From Limivivens faecihominis (GTDB lineage Bacteria > Bacillota > Clostridia > Lachnospirales > Lachnospiraceae), in the NCBI RefSeq assembly GCF_020686945.1, contig NZ_JAJEPR010000004.1:62001-126000 (forward strand): 64,000 nucleotides of DNA. The letters are read 5' to 3'. Of the stretch, positions 24,514-33,512 are shown in pieces. The notes under the pieces were generated by a model. That model worked only from the letters and a program-made list of their open reading frames with translations. It was not told where the DNA came from and ran no database searches. Both the position numbers and the translations under genes were made by a program. How positions within the stretch are numbered: the first letter of the stretch is position 1; each line of letters starts with the position of its first letter.

Positions 24514-26637
24514 GTGACTTTATTTGACGTGATTTTCAGCGGAAACGATACAGTCTATGATCTGACAGTAAAAGCTGTCGATGATGCCATCGCAGCAAAC
24601 GGCGCTGACAAAGCAGTAAGCTTCCCGCATACTGCATACAGCCTTCCCTGCTACTATGGAGTAACAGGAACCAAGATCACCAACCTGGGTGATATGAAAA
24701 ATGCTCTGGACGTTGTGAAATCCCTGATGACCAGAGAGCAGAAGCTGAACGATGCTTTCATGTCCGGTGTTGCTACCGCACTTTGCGCTGAGTTTATTGA
24801 GGCTCTGAAATACATTGACGGTGCTGCACCGTATGAAGAGCCCTGCTACGGACATCTGGCAGATGCTGTGATCCGTGAACTCGGTGTTCCCCTTGTAACC
24901 GGCGATATCCCGGGTGTTGCTGTTATCCTTGGTTCTGCTCCCTCTGTTGAGGAAGGTGTGGCTCTGGTGAAATCCTATCAGGCACAGGGTATTCTGGTAA
25001 CTCTGGTAGGCGGCATCATCGATCAGGTGGCTGAGGCTGGCATGAAGACCGGCGCTAACGTACGTGTTATCCCGCTTGGTAAAGATGTAACCTCTGTTAT
25101 CCACGTTGTATCTGTAGCAGTCCGTGCGGCTCTGATCTTTGGTAACGTAACTCCTGGCGACGCTGCAGCTCTGATGGAGTACACCATGAAACGTGTACCG
25201 GCATTCGTAAATGCTTTTGCTCCGCTGGATCCGGTTATCGTAGCTTGTGGTGCAGGCGCTATCGCTCTTGGTTTCCCGGTAATCACCAATGAGGAGACCT
25301 TCAGCGTACCGAAGAGCCTGATCGTACAGAAAGACGTAAGCAAATTCAATGCTACCTCTCTTGAGGCTCGTGACATTAAAATCAAGATCACCAATATCGA
25401 TATCCCGGTTGCATTCGCATCCGCATTCGAGGGTGAGATCATCCGTCGTGGTGACATGCAGGTTGAGTTCGATGGTTCCCGTGTGGACTGCTGCGAGCTG
25501 GTTCAGACCATGGATGCTTCCGAGATTGAGGATCACAAGATCACTGTTGTAGGGCCGGAAGTAGATGAGATGGAGCTGGGCAGCAAGAACAGCATCGCTT
25601 ATGTCGTACAGGTTGCAGGCAAAAACATGCAGCCGGATTTCGAGCCGGTTATCGAGCGTAAATTCCATAACTACATCAACTGCATCGAGGGTGTATACCA
25701 TACCGGTCAGCGTGACATGCAGCGTGTACGTATCAGCAAGGATGCTTTCAATGCTGGTTTCCGTATCAAACATATCGGTGAAGTTCTTTACGCTTCTGTA
25801 AAGAATGAGTTCGATGCAGTTGTTGACAAGTGTCAGGTTACGATCTACACGGATCCGGCTGAGTGTACCAGAATGCGTCATGAGGTGGCTATCCCCACTT
25901 TCGACAAACGTGATGCACGTCTTGCAAACCTTACCGATGAGTCTGTAGATGTATATTACAGCTGTATCCTTTGCCAGGCATTCTCCCCGAGCCATGTATG
26001 TGTGGTTACTCCGGAGAGACTTGGTCTTTGCGGTGCTGTTTCATGGCTGGATGCAAAAGCTACCAACCAGCTGGATCCGAATGGTCCCTGTCAGGTGATC
26101 ACCAAAGAGAGACCGATCGATGAGAGAATCGGTGAGTATGAGGATGTCAACGAGGCAGTTAAGAAACTCTCTCAGGGTGCTCTGGAAGATGTATCTCTGT
26201 ACTCCATCATGGAGAAACCGATGACCTCCTGCGGATGCTTCGAGTGTATCTGCGGTATCGAGCCCTTCTCCAACGGCGTATGCATCACCAACCGTGAGTA
26301 TGCAGGCATGACTCCTCTTGGAATGACCTTCCCGGAGCTGGCTTCCATGACCGGCGGCGGAGTTCAGACTCCTGGTTTCATGGGACATGGTAAACACTTC
26401 ATCGCTTCCAAGAAGTTCATGAAGGCTGAGGGCGGTATCGAGCGTATCGTTTGGATGCCGAAGGCTCTGAAAGAGCAGGTTGCAGACAGACTGAATGCAA
26501 CAGCCAAAGAGCTGTACGGTATCGATAACTTTACTGATATGATCGGTGACGAGACCATCGCTGAAGATCCTGAGACCTTACTGGAGTTCCTGACTGAGAA
26601 AGGTCATCCGGCACTTGGAATGGATCCGATGATGTAA
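24514..26637 (+). CDS. acsB: Acetyl-CoA synthase, CODH/ACS alpha subunit
   Basis: 707 residues. It condenses CO, the methyl group from the corrinoid protein and CoA to acetyl-CoA at the Ni-Ni-Fe4S4 A-cluster. The A-cluster ligands are in YSCILCQAFSPSHVC, GLCGAVSWLDAKA and the CGC of SCGCFECICGIEP. The start is GTG at 24514 (TLFDVIFSGND), seven bases from GGAGGT; an ATG at 24499 would sit on that ribosome site. Full length including the N-terminal CODH-contact domain. Followed by a 344-base gap with unusual RNA structure and a new promoter. Confidence 0.97.
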   Translation: MTLFDVIFSGNDTVYDLTVKAVDDAIAANGADKAVSFPHTAYSLPCYYGVTGTKITNLGDMKNALDVVKSLMTREQKLNDAFMSGVATALCAEFIEALKYIDGAAPYEEPCYGHLADAVIRELGVPLVTGDIPGVAVILGSAPSVEEGVALVKSYQAQGILVTLVGGIIDQVAEAGMKTGANVRVIPLGKDVTSVIHVVSVAVRAALIFGNVTPGDAAALMEYTMKRVPAFVNAFAPLDPVIVACGAGAIALGFPVITNEETFSVPKSLIVQKDVSKFNATSLEARDIKIKITNIDIPVAFASAFEGEIIRRGDMQVEFDGSRVDCCELVQTMDASEIEDHKITVVGPEVDEMELGSKNSIAYVVQVAGKNMQPDFEPVIERKFHNYINCIEGVYHTGQRDMQRVRISKDAFNAGFRIKHIGEVLYASVKNEFDAVVDKCQVTIYTDPAECTRMRHEVAIPTFDKRDARLANLTDESVDVYYSCILCQAFSPSHVCVVTPERLGLCGAVSWLDAKATNQLDPNGPCQVITKERPIDERIGEYEDVNEAVKKLSQGALEDVSLYSIMEKPMTSCGCFECICGIEPFSNGVCITNREYAGMTPLGMTFPELASMTGGGVQTPGFMGHGKHFIASKKFMKAEGGIERIVWMPKALKEQVADRLNATAKELYGIDNFTDMIGDETIAEDPETLLEFLTEKGHPALGMDPMM

Positions 26638-26644
26638 TTCACCA

Positions 26645-26811
26645 GTTTTGCACGCAATAACAGATAAAAGCAGGCGTTGCGTGTTTACACGCAAAAGACT
26701 GAGTTTATCTGTTATTATGGGCAGAATGCCCATTTAGGGAAGGGACGGAAGCTGCCGTTCAGGCAGCGTACAGCCTGCGTCACGCAGGCGGGTCCCTAAC
26801 CTGTGCAAAAC
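26645..26811 (+). ncRNA. Compact multibranch structured element between acsB and acsD
   Basis: A 9-bp closing stem (GTTTTGCAC 26645-26653 with GTGCAAAAC 26803-26811) encloses three branches. P2 is 13 perfect pairs (26656-26668 with 26704-26716), capped by TTGCGTG-TTTA-CACGCAA. P3 is ATGGGCA-GAA-TGCCCAT (26717-26733). P4 is TTAGGGA with TCCCTAA (26734-26740, 26793-26799), enclosing hairpins at 26751-26767 and 26773-26789. P2, P3 and P4 abut without linker bases. Either a structured RNA or a palindromic mobile element. No known family recognised. Confidence 0.6.
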
Positions 26812-26815
26812 GTCC

Positions 26816-26833
26816 GGTAACCAAGGCGTTACC
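26816..26833 (+). other. Hairpin downstream of the acsB-acsD element
   Basis: GGTAAC-CAAGGC-GTTACC, six perfect pairs, with no U-tract. Lies between the multibranch element and the acsD promoter. Confidence 0.45.
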
Positions 26834-26887
26834 ACACAAACTTTTTCCATAATCCGGAAAAATGTTAAAAAATTGTCATTCTGTCTA

Positions 26888-26916
26888 TTGAAATTTATTG
26901 CGGAATATTGTAGAAT
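26888..26916 (+). promoter_or_regulatory. Predicted internal promoter for acsD onward
   Basis: TTGAAA (26888-26893), a 17-base spacer and TAGAAT (26911-26916), 65 bases before acsD. It implies that the corrinoid-protein genes can be transcribed apart from acsA-acsB. Confidence 0.6.
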
Positions 26917-26981
26917 AGACTAGTTAAGTTAAAAATAATTACAAAGAAATAACCAGTTTTTTTGAAGGAGGTTTTATTAAA

Positions 26982-27923
26982 ATGGCATTTACTGCAAAAT
27001 CAGGAAAATTCAGCGCCAGCATCAACTCCGTTGAGGTGGGTTGTGGAGATAAGAAGATCGTTCTCGGCGGAGAGAACATACTTCCGTTCTACACCTTTGA
27101 CGCACCGGTCGAGAACGCACCGAAGGTTGGCGTTGAGATCACAGATTCCGGTCTTGAGAATGAGCCGGAGTGTGTGAAGAAATATTATGAGGGCTGCGAG
27201 ACTGTTGCCGATATGGCAAAGAGAGCAGCAAGCTTTGAGGGAGTAGATTTCTTAAGCTTCCGTATGGATGGCGGAGATCCGAACGGTGCAAACAAATCTA
27301 CCGAAGAGCTCATTGCTATGCTGAAAGAAATCGTGGCAGCAGTAGATCTTCCGCTGGTAGTTTGCGGATGTAAACATGCAGAGAAGGACGCAGAGCTCCT
27401 TTCCAAAGCAGCTGAGGCTGTAGACGGAAGAAATGCCCTGATCCTGGCTGCAAAAGAAGAAAACTACAAACAGGTGGGTGCAGCAGCAGGCCTTGCTTAC
27501 AAACAGGTCGTAGGTGCTGAGTCCGCAGTAGATATCAACCTTGCTAAACAGCTGAATGTACTTCTTACTCAGCTGGGCGTGGACGGTAAGAGCATTGTTA
27601 TGAACGTTGGTTCTGCAGCAGCAGGTTATGGTTTTGAGTACGCAGTATCCACCATGGACCGTGTAAAAGCAGCAGCTCTGGCTCAGGGCGATGCAACTCT
27701 GCAGATGCCGATCATTACTCCTGTAGCATCCGAAGCATGGGGCGTGAAAGAGGCTATGGCTTCCGAAGCTGATATGCCGGAATGGGGAAATCAGGAAGAG
27801 CGTGGAATTGATATGGAAGTTGAGACTGCAGCAGCAGTTCTGGCATCCGGTTCTGACGCAGTAATTCTGAAACACCCGGTATCCATTAAAACCATTTCTA
27901 CCATGATCAAGGAATTAATGTAA
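26982..27923 (+). CDS. acsD: Corrinoid iron-sulfur protein small subunit (delta)
   Basis: 313 residues, the family length. With AcsC it forms the corrinoid protein that carries the methyl group from AcsE to AcsB. The N-terminus has the typical KIVLGGENILPFYTFDAP, followed by the SFRMDGGDPNG and GKSIVMNVGSAAAGYGFEYA barrel motifs. ATG has GAAGGAGG upstream. Alanine- and valine-rich with strongly biased codons, so highly expressed. First gene behind the internal promoter at 26888. Confidence 0.95.
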   Translation: MAFTAKSGKFSASINSVEVGCGDKKIVLGGENILPFYTFDAPVENAPKVGVEITDSGLENEPECVKKYYEGCETVADMAKRAASFEGVDFLSFRMDGGDPNGANKSTEELIAMLKEIVAAVDLPLVVCGCKHAEKDAELLSKAAEAVDGRNALILAAKEENYKQVGAAAGLAYKQVVGAESAVDINLAKQLNVLLTQLGVDGKSIVMNVGSAAAGYGFEYAVSTMDRVKAAALAQGDATLQMPIITPVASEAWGVKEAMASEADMPEWGNQEERGIDMEVETAAAVLASGSDAVILKHPVSIKTISTMIKELM

Positions 27924-27952
27924 TTGTTGCTACATAAGGAGGATATAAAATA

Positions 27953-29302
27953 ATGGCACTTAAAGGTCTTGATATTTTTAAATTATCACCGAAGAAAAAC
28001 TGTAAAGAATGCGGATGCCCGACCTGTATGGCTTTCTCCATGAAGGTTGCTTCCGGAGCTATCGAGCTCTCCAAATGTCCGTATTTCTCTGCTGACGCTC
28101 TGGCTTCCCTGTCTGAGGCAACAGCTCCGCCAATGAAAACCATCAAAGTTGGTACCGGCGATGCTGAGCAGTCTCTGGGCGGCGAGACCGTTCTGTTCCG
28201 TCACGAGAAAACTTTCGTGAGCAAAACCAGATATGCCGCTCATCTGTGCGACAGCATGGACGAGGCTACGATTGACGAGAAAATCGCCAAAGTAAAAGCC
28301 GTTGATTATGATCGTATCGGTGAGAGAATGTACACCGAGATGGTATATGTAAATCACAGCGAAGATGCAAAAGTAGATTTCGTAGAGCTGGTGAAAAAAG
28401 CAGCTGATATCGAGGGAAGAGTACTGATCATCGATACCAAGGATGTTGAGCTTGCAAAAGCTGCCCTTGAGGTAAGCAAAGACAAGAAACCGATCCTGAA
28501 CGGTGCAGATGCTTCCAACTACGAGGCTATGAGCGCAGTAGCTACTGAGGCTGGCGTAGCACTTGGCGTATCCGGAAAAGACATCAACGAGCTTTACGAT
28601 ACCGTAGCAGCTCTGGAGAAACTGGGCAACAAGAATCTGATCATCGACTGCGGCAAAAACTCTATCAAAGAGGCTTATGCCATCGCTGTTCAGTTCCGTC
28701 GTGCCGCTATCAAAGACGGCAACAGAACCTGCGGTTATCCGTCTCTGGTAAATGCAGCTGTTCTGGCTCATGGTGACAAACACCTGCAGGCAGCACTGGC
28801 ATCTCTGTTTACCATGAAATACGGTTCTATCGTAGTAGTAGAAGAGATGGATTACGCTACCGCACTTCCGCTGTACGGCTTAAGACAGAACGTATTCACA
28901 GACCCGCAGAAGCCCATGAAGGTAGAGCCGGGTATCTACTCCATCAACGGTGGTGATGAGAATTCTATCTGTCTGACCACTGTAGACTTTGCTCTTACAT
29001 ATTTCGTAGTATCCGGTGAGCTGGAGCGTTCCGGCGTACCGTGCAACCTGATCATCAACGATGCAGGCGGACTTTCCGTTCTGACTTCCTGGGCAGCTGG
29101 TAAATTCTCCTCTACCTCTATCTCCAAATTCTTCGAGGAGCAGGATATTGCCGGCAAGATCAAGAACCACAAACTGGTTATCCCGGGTAAAGTTGCTGTA
29201 CTGAAGGGTGATCTGGAAGCTAAAATGCCTGGCTGGGAGATCATTGTTGGACCCAGAGAGGCCGTTCAGCTTGTAAAATTCCTTAAGGATATGCAGGGCT
29301 AA
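27953..29302 (+). CDS. acsC: Corrinoid iron-sulfur protein large subunit (gamma)
   Basis: 449 residues. The N-terminal domain binds a low-potential 4Fe-4S cluster through Cys17, Cys20, Cys25 and Cys42 (CX2CX4CX16C). A TIM barrel follows, and the C-terminal domain binds the corrinoid (NDAGGLSVLTSWAAGKFSS near residue 365). The cluster reduces Co(II) to Co(I) so that it can accept the methyl group. A GGAGG site precedes the ATG. A stem-loop at 29316 separates it from acsE. Confidence 0.96.
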   Translation: MALKGLDIFKLSPKKNCKECGCPTCMAFSMKVASGAIELSKCPYFSADALASLSEATAPPMKTIKVGTGDAEQSLGGETVLFRHEKTFVSKTRYAAHLCDSMDEATIDEKIAKVKAVDYDRIGERMYTEMVYVNHSEDAKVDFVELVKKAADIEGRVLIIDTKDVELAKAALEVSKDKKPILNGADASNYEAMSAVATEAGVALGVSGKDINELYDTVAALEKLGNKNLIIDCGKNSIKEAYAIAVQFRRAAIKDGNRTCGYPSLVNAAVLAHGDKHLQAALASLFTMKYGSIVVVEEMDYATALPLYGLRQNVFTDPQKPMKVEPGIYSINGGDENSICLTTVDFALTYFVVSGELERSGVPCNLIINDAGGLSVLTSWAAGKFSSTSISKFFEEQDIAGKIKNHKLVIPGKVAVLKGDLEAKMPGWEIIVGPREAVQLVKFLKDMQG

Positions 29303-29315
29303 GATATAAAAGCAG

Positions 29316-29348
29316 GATGTCGGTTCAGAAAAATCTGATGCCGGCATC
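29316..29348 (+). other. Intercistronic hairpin acsC/acsE
   Basis: GATGTCGG (29316-29323) pairs with CCGGCATC (29341-29348), with an inner TCAGA/TCTGA pair. No U-tract follows, so a stability or processing role is more likely than termination. Confidence 0.5.
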
Positions 29349-29380
29349 TAAAATAAAAAAGAATAAAGGAGAACACAACC

Positions 29381-30166
29381 ATGGCAAAATTTGTTACGAT
29401 TGGTGAGAGACTTTCCACTACTGCTCCGGCAGTCAACAAGGCATTTATGGAGAGAGATCCGGAGCCGATTCTGAAAAGAGCAAAACAGCAGCTGGATGCA
29501 GGCGCTGTTTACCTGGATGTAAACATCGGACCGGCTGAGGGTTACGGCCCGGACCTGATGAAATGGGCAGTACAGCTTCTTCAGGGCGAGTTCGATAACG
29601 TTCCTCTGGCACTGGATACTTCCAACAAAGAGGCTATCGAGGCTGGTATCTCTGTTTACAACAGAAGCAAAGGAAAACCGATTGTAAACTCCGCTGATGC
29701 TGCAGGAAGAATCGAGAACATTGATCTGGCAGCTGCTAACGATGCAATCGTAATCGCGCTTTGCAACGGCGAAGGAATCGCAAAAGACAACGACGAGCGT
29801 ATGGGTTACTGCCAGATGCTTCTGGAGAGAGGTCTGGAGCACGGTATGGAAGCTGAGGATCTCTGGTTCGATCCGCTGTTCCTGGTTGTTAAAGGAATGC
29901 AGGACAAACAGATGGAAGTTCTTGAGTGCATCAAGATGTTCGCTGATATGGGTCTGAACTCCACCGGCGGACTTTCCAACAACAGTAACGGTATGCCGAA
30001 GACCATCCGTCCGATTATGGATTCCGCTCTGGTAGCTATGGCTATGATGCAGGGTCTGACCTCCGCTATCGTAAACCCGAATGACCTCCGTCTGATGGAG
30101 ACCATCAAATCCTGTGATGTATTCAAAGGAAACACCCTGTACGCAGATTCCTATCTGGAGCTGTAA
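29381..30166 (+). CDS. acsE: Methyl-THF:corrinoid iron-sulfur protein methyltransferase
   Basis: 261 residues, a single TIM barrel of the pterin-binding family and the usual AcsE length. It moves the methyl group of methyl-THF (the MetF product) to Co(I) of AcsCD. The opening FVTIGERLSTTAPAV, YLDVNIGPAEGYGPD (about residue 44) and IVNSADAAGR (about 102) match the family. The GGAGAACACAACC site precedes the ATG. The gene ends four bases before acsV. Confidence 0.95.
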   Translation: MAKFVTIGERLSTTAPAVNKAFMERDPEPILKRAKQQLDAGAVYLDVNIGPAEGYGPDLMKWAVQLLQGEFDNVPLALDTSNKEAIEAGISVYNRSKGKPIVNSADAAGRIENIDLAAANDAIVIALCNGEGIAKDNDERMGYCQMLLERGLEHGMEAEDLWFDPLFLVVKGMQDKQMEVLECIKMFADMGLNSTGGLSNNSNGMPKTIRPIMDSALVAMAMMQGLTSAIVNPNDLRLMETIKSCDVFKGNTLYADSYLEL

Positions 30167-30169
30167 TAA

Positions 30170-32092
30170 ATGCATAAGGTCACTTTTAAGTTTGAAAACA
30201 GCGAAGATGTAACAGTCTTCGCTGCTTTCGGTGAAAGCCTTCTTGAGGTAGCGAGAAAAACAAACGTAGCTATCGATGCACCCTGCGGCGGAAACGGAGC
30301 CTGCGGAAAATGTAAGGTAAAGCTTGTGGGAGGCACCCTCGACTCAAAGAAAACCAGCCATATTTCCGATGAAGAGTATGCGGCAGGCTGGCGTCTGGCC
30401 TGCATCAGTAAGATCATAGATGATGTGGAAGTTCTGGTGCCGGATATTGCCAGTGCATATAAGAGCCGGATGAAAATGGCAGACTTAAGCTCAGCGGAAG
30501 AGGTTAAGATCTTTGAGGAATTGAAAGAACAGATTACGGAAGTAGGTATTGAACTTAAAAATAACCTGGAAGTTATCGATGTAACGATGAGTGCACCGAC
30601 ATTGGATGATACCATGCCGGACAATGAGCGCTTTTCATGGGCTGTGGAAGAGGTTACCGGTATGGATAAGATCCGGGTGCCTTATTCTGTCATCAAGAAA
30701 ATGGCACATGTTTTCCGTGCCAGTGATTTTCATGTGAAAGCAGTCATCCGCAAGACAGACAAAGATGTGTTTGTCTATGATGTACTGCCGGCATCAGAAG
30801 AGCCCGTAGTGGCCGGTATTGCCATTGATATTGGTACTACCAGCGTTTCCGCCATTATCATTGATATGCTGAATGGAGCAGTTCTTGCAAAAGGTAGTGC
30901 CGGAAACGGCCAGATCCGTTATGGTGCGGATGTGATCAACCGTATCATCGAGTCCGGAAAACCTGGTGGAAGAGAGAAGCTTCAGGATGCGATCATCAAA
31001 GAAACTTTAAATCCGCTGATTCTGAATATGTGTGCCAGCGCGAAGATCAAACCGGTTCAGGTTTACCGTCTCGCCATCGGCGCCAACACCACGATGAACC
31101 ATCTTCTGATGGGAGTGGATGCAGATCCGGTTCGTATGGAGCCCTATATTCCCACATTTTTCAAAACGAATTCGCTGTTTGCCTCTGATATCGGTCTGAA
31201 GGTCAATCCGGATGCCCATATCATTCTGGCTCCGAATATCGGAAGCTATGTGGGCGGAGATATCACAGCCGGCGCTTTTGTCAGCATGATCTGGAATAAA
31301 CCCGAGTTCTCCATCTTTATCGACCTCGGAACCAACGGTGAGATTGTCTTTGGAAATTCTGATTTCCTGATGAGCTGCGCATGTTCCGCTGGTCCTGCCT
31401 TCGAGGGTGGAGATATCAGCTGTGGTATGCGTGCCACAGACGGAGCCATTGAAGCCATCAAACTGGATAAAGAGACACTGGAGCCGACGTATTCGGTGAT
31501 CGGTGATCCGGGAACCAAACCGGTAGGTCTTTGCGGATCCGGTATCATTGATATGATTGCTGAACTGTTCCGCTGCGGCGTTATCAACCCGAAAGGACAG
31601 ATCATCCGGGAGGGCAGACGGATCCGCAGAGATGAGTTTGGAATGGGAAGCTATATCATTGCCTTTGAGGAAGAGGCAGGCTCTGTCAAGGATGTGGAAC
31701 TGACAGAGGCAGATATTGACAGCTTTATCCGTGCAAAGGGCGCTATTTTCTCAGCCATCCGTACGATGCTTTCCTATTGTGATTTTGATATCAGCATGAT
31801 CGAGAATGTCTATGTGGCGGGTGGTATCGGAAGCGGCATCAATATGGGCAATGCCATTGAGATTGGTATGTTCCCGGATATCCCTGTGGAGATGTACCAT
31901 TATCTTGGAAATACTTCACTGGCCGGTGCATACGCAATGCTGTATTCAACGGAGGCAGAAAGAAAGGTATATGAAATTGCTCAGAACATGACCTATATTG
32001 AGCTCAGCAATGTGCCCACCTATATGGATGAGTTTGTGGCAGCCTGTTTTGTGCCTCATACGGATAAAAGCCTTTTCCCGAGTATTCAGTAA
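30170..32092 (+). CDS. acsV: Reductive activator of the corrinoid protein (RACo, AcsV)
   Basis: 640 residues. An N-terminal 2Fe-2S ferredoxin domain has Cys39, Cys45, Cys48 and Cys78 (PCGGNGACGKCKV, then LACIS). After a linker comes an ASKHA-type ATPase domain (AIDIGTTSVSAIIID near residue 222, FIDLGTNGEIVFG near 380, DISCGMRATDGAIEA near 421). It re-reduces accidentally oxidised Co(II) corrinoid using ATP. It starts four bases after the acsE stop, so the two are coupled. Confidence 0.94.
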   Translation: MHKVTFKFENSEDVTVFAAFGESLLEVARKTNVAIDAPCGGNGACGKCKVKLVGGTLDSKKTSHISDEEYAAGWRLACISKIIDDVEVLVPDIASAYKSRMKMADLSSAEEVKIFEELKEQITEVGIELKNNLEVIDVTMSAPTLDDTMPDNERFSWAVEEVTGMDKIRVPYSVIKKMAHVFRASDFHVKAVIRKTDKDVFVYDVLPASEEPVVAGIAIDIGTTSVSAIIIDMLNGAVLAKGSAGNGQIRYGADVINRIIESGKPGGREKLQDAIIKETLNPLILNMCASAKIKPVQVYRLAIGANTTMNHLLMGVDADPVRMEPYIPTFFKTNSLFASDIGLKVNPDAHIILAPNIGSYVGGDITAGAFVSMIWNKPEFSIFIDLGTNGEIVFGNSDFLMSCACSAGPAFEGGDISCGMRATDGAIEAIKLDKETLEPTYSVIGDPGTKPVGLCGSGIIDMIAELFRCGVINPKGQIIREGRRIRRDEFGMGSYIIAFEEEAGSVKDVELTEADIDSFIRAKGAIFSAIRTMLSYCDFDISMIENVYVAGGIGSGINMGNAIEIGMFPDIPVEMYHYLGNTSLAGAYAMLYSTEAERKVYEIAQNMTYIELSNVPTYMDEFVAACFVPHTDKSLFPSIQ

Positions 32093-32122
32093 GACAGTGA
32101 GATAAAGCAGATGAGGTAATAC

Positions 32123-32761
32123 ATGAATATTCCTTACGAAAAAGATAACAAAGAACGGATTCCCTTTACCCATTATCTGGAGGAGTTTCAGGCGTTGGAT
32201 CCGGAAACGGCATCTCTGCGTTCTGGAATTCCTTACGATAAAGATAAAAAAGTATTCACCCTTCGTATGCTGGGAAAGGAATTTCTCATTTCCTGGCCGG
32301 AATTTGAAGTCCGCCGGGCTGATGAGACAGATACTCAGTATGCGGCGATTCTGGAGGGAGTGCCGGCGAAGATCATGGCGATCCGCATGATCGCCAACGG
32401 CATAGCTGCCGCACCGACGGGTAAGTATCTTACCTATCGTGAGGTGCCCTGGGGAACCGTTTATCTTCAGCAGTTTACTGGACGATGTATCAGCAGACTG
32501 GCGTTTTCCTATGGCAATCGTCTGGCAGACTTTTGTGCAGTTATGGAACGGATGGGAGCAAAAAAACTGCCCATGGGAGATGCTTCCTATGAGTTTGAGT
32601 TTATCAATGGTTATTTTGTCCAGTTTATTCTCTGGGCCGGAGACGATGAGTTTCCACCATCTGCTCAGATCCTTTTCTCCGATAATTTTCCCCTGTCATT
32701 TTCTGCGGAGGATATGGCAGTGGTGGGAGATATCACGATCGGAACCATGAAAAAGCTGTAA
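32123..32761 (+). CDS. DUF3786 domain protein
   Basis: 212 residues, soluble, no signal peptide. I recognise it as DUF3786, whose members occur beside corrinoid and acs genes in acetogens; the biochemical role is unknown. Visible features are two similar short blocks, IPYEKDNKERIPF and IPYDKDKKVFTLR, near the N-terminus, and LPMGDASYEFEFINGYFVQF near residue 150. No cysteine pairs suggest a cluster. Position between acsV and fchA in one run of genes implies a link to corrinoid or one-carbon metabolism. Confidence 0.75.
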   Translation: MNIPYEKDNKERIPFTHYLEEFQALDPETASLRSGIPYDKDKKVFTLRMLGKEFLISWPEFEVRRADETDTQYAAILEGVPAKIMAIRMIANGIAAAPTGKYLTYREVPWGTVYLQQFTGRCISRLAFSYGNRLADFCAVMERMGAKKLPMGDASYEFEFINGYFVQFILWAGDDEFPPSAQILFSDNFPLSFSAEDMAVVGDITIGTMKKL

Positions 32762-32853
32762 TTACTCCGGGATCATTCCATGAGACATTTTGACTCGCAG
32801 TCAGGAAAAACCGGATAGTTTCTAAAAAGCTATAAAATCAGGAGGTATGAATT

Positions 32854-33483
32854 ATGGGATTTTCAACTGTACCCTGCAATGAATTTGTAGAAGTACTGGC
32901 ATCCAAAGCACCCGTTCCCGGCGGCGGCGGAGCTTCCGCTCTGGTCGGAGCCATCGGAACTGCCCTTGGAAACATGGTAGGCAGCCTTACCGTCGGCAAA
33001 AAGAAATATGCGGATGTAGAAGAGGAAATGTATGAGCTGAAAGGAAAGGCAGATGCTCTTCAGAAAGAGCTTCTTCATCTCATTGAGAGAGATGCAGAGG
33101 TCTTCGAGCCCCTTTCCAAAGCATATGGTATGCCAAGAAACACCGAGGAAGAGAAGGCTGAGAAAGCTCGTGTCATGGAGATCGTTCTCAAAGATGCCTG
33201 CTCTGTACCCATGGAAATCATGGAGAGATGCTGTGAAGCCATTGACCTGATCGAAGTGTTTGCTGAGAAAGGTTCTACTCTGGCGATCAGCGATGCCGGC
33301 GTTGGTGCAACGTTCTGTAAAGCAGCTCTTGAGGGAGCTTCTCTGAATGTGTTCATCAATACCAAATCCATGAAAAATCGTGAGTATGCTGATGAACTGA
33401 ACAAGAAAGCAGATGAGATGCTTTCTGTATACACCAAAAAGGCAGAAGAGATTTATCAGAGTGTGGCTGCACGCCTGCGCTGA
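32854..33483 (+). CDS. fchA: Methenyl-THF cyclohydrolase / formimido-THF cyclodeaminase
   Basis: 209 residues of the FTCD C-terminal family. The start with PVPGGGGASALVGAIGTALG (residues 22-41) is the pterin-binding loop. In acetogens FchA converts formyl-THF and methenyl-THF into each other. Here it is probably the only cyclohydrolase in the locus, because the FolD next door lacks two cyclohydrolase residues. The ATG follows AGGAGGTAT. The C-terminal half is helical with several charged heptads. Confidence 0.92.
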   Translation: MGFSTVPCNEFVEVLASKAPVPGGGGASALVGAIGTALGNMVGSLTVGKKKYADVEEEMYELKGKADALQKELLHLIERDAEVFEPLSKAYGMPRNTEEEKAEKARVMEIVLKDACSVPMEIMERCCEAIDLIEVFAEKGSTLAISDAGVGATFCKAALEGASLNVFINTKSMKNREYADELNKKADEMLSVYTKKAEEIYQSVAARLR

Positions 33484-33512
33484 GAATGAGATAAAAGAGA
33501 GGTACAGATAAA

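Noticed and set aside
24520..25995. Long minus-strand open frame (491 codons) opposite acsB
   Set aside because: A by-product of the strong codon bias of acsB; the plus-strand protein is unmistakable.
26645..26811. Cobalamin, THF, SAM or NiCo riboswitch between acsB and acsD
   Set aside because: None of their conserved sequence boxes could be found; only the folding pattern is striking.
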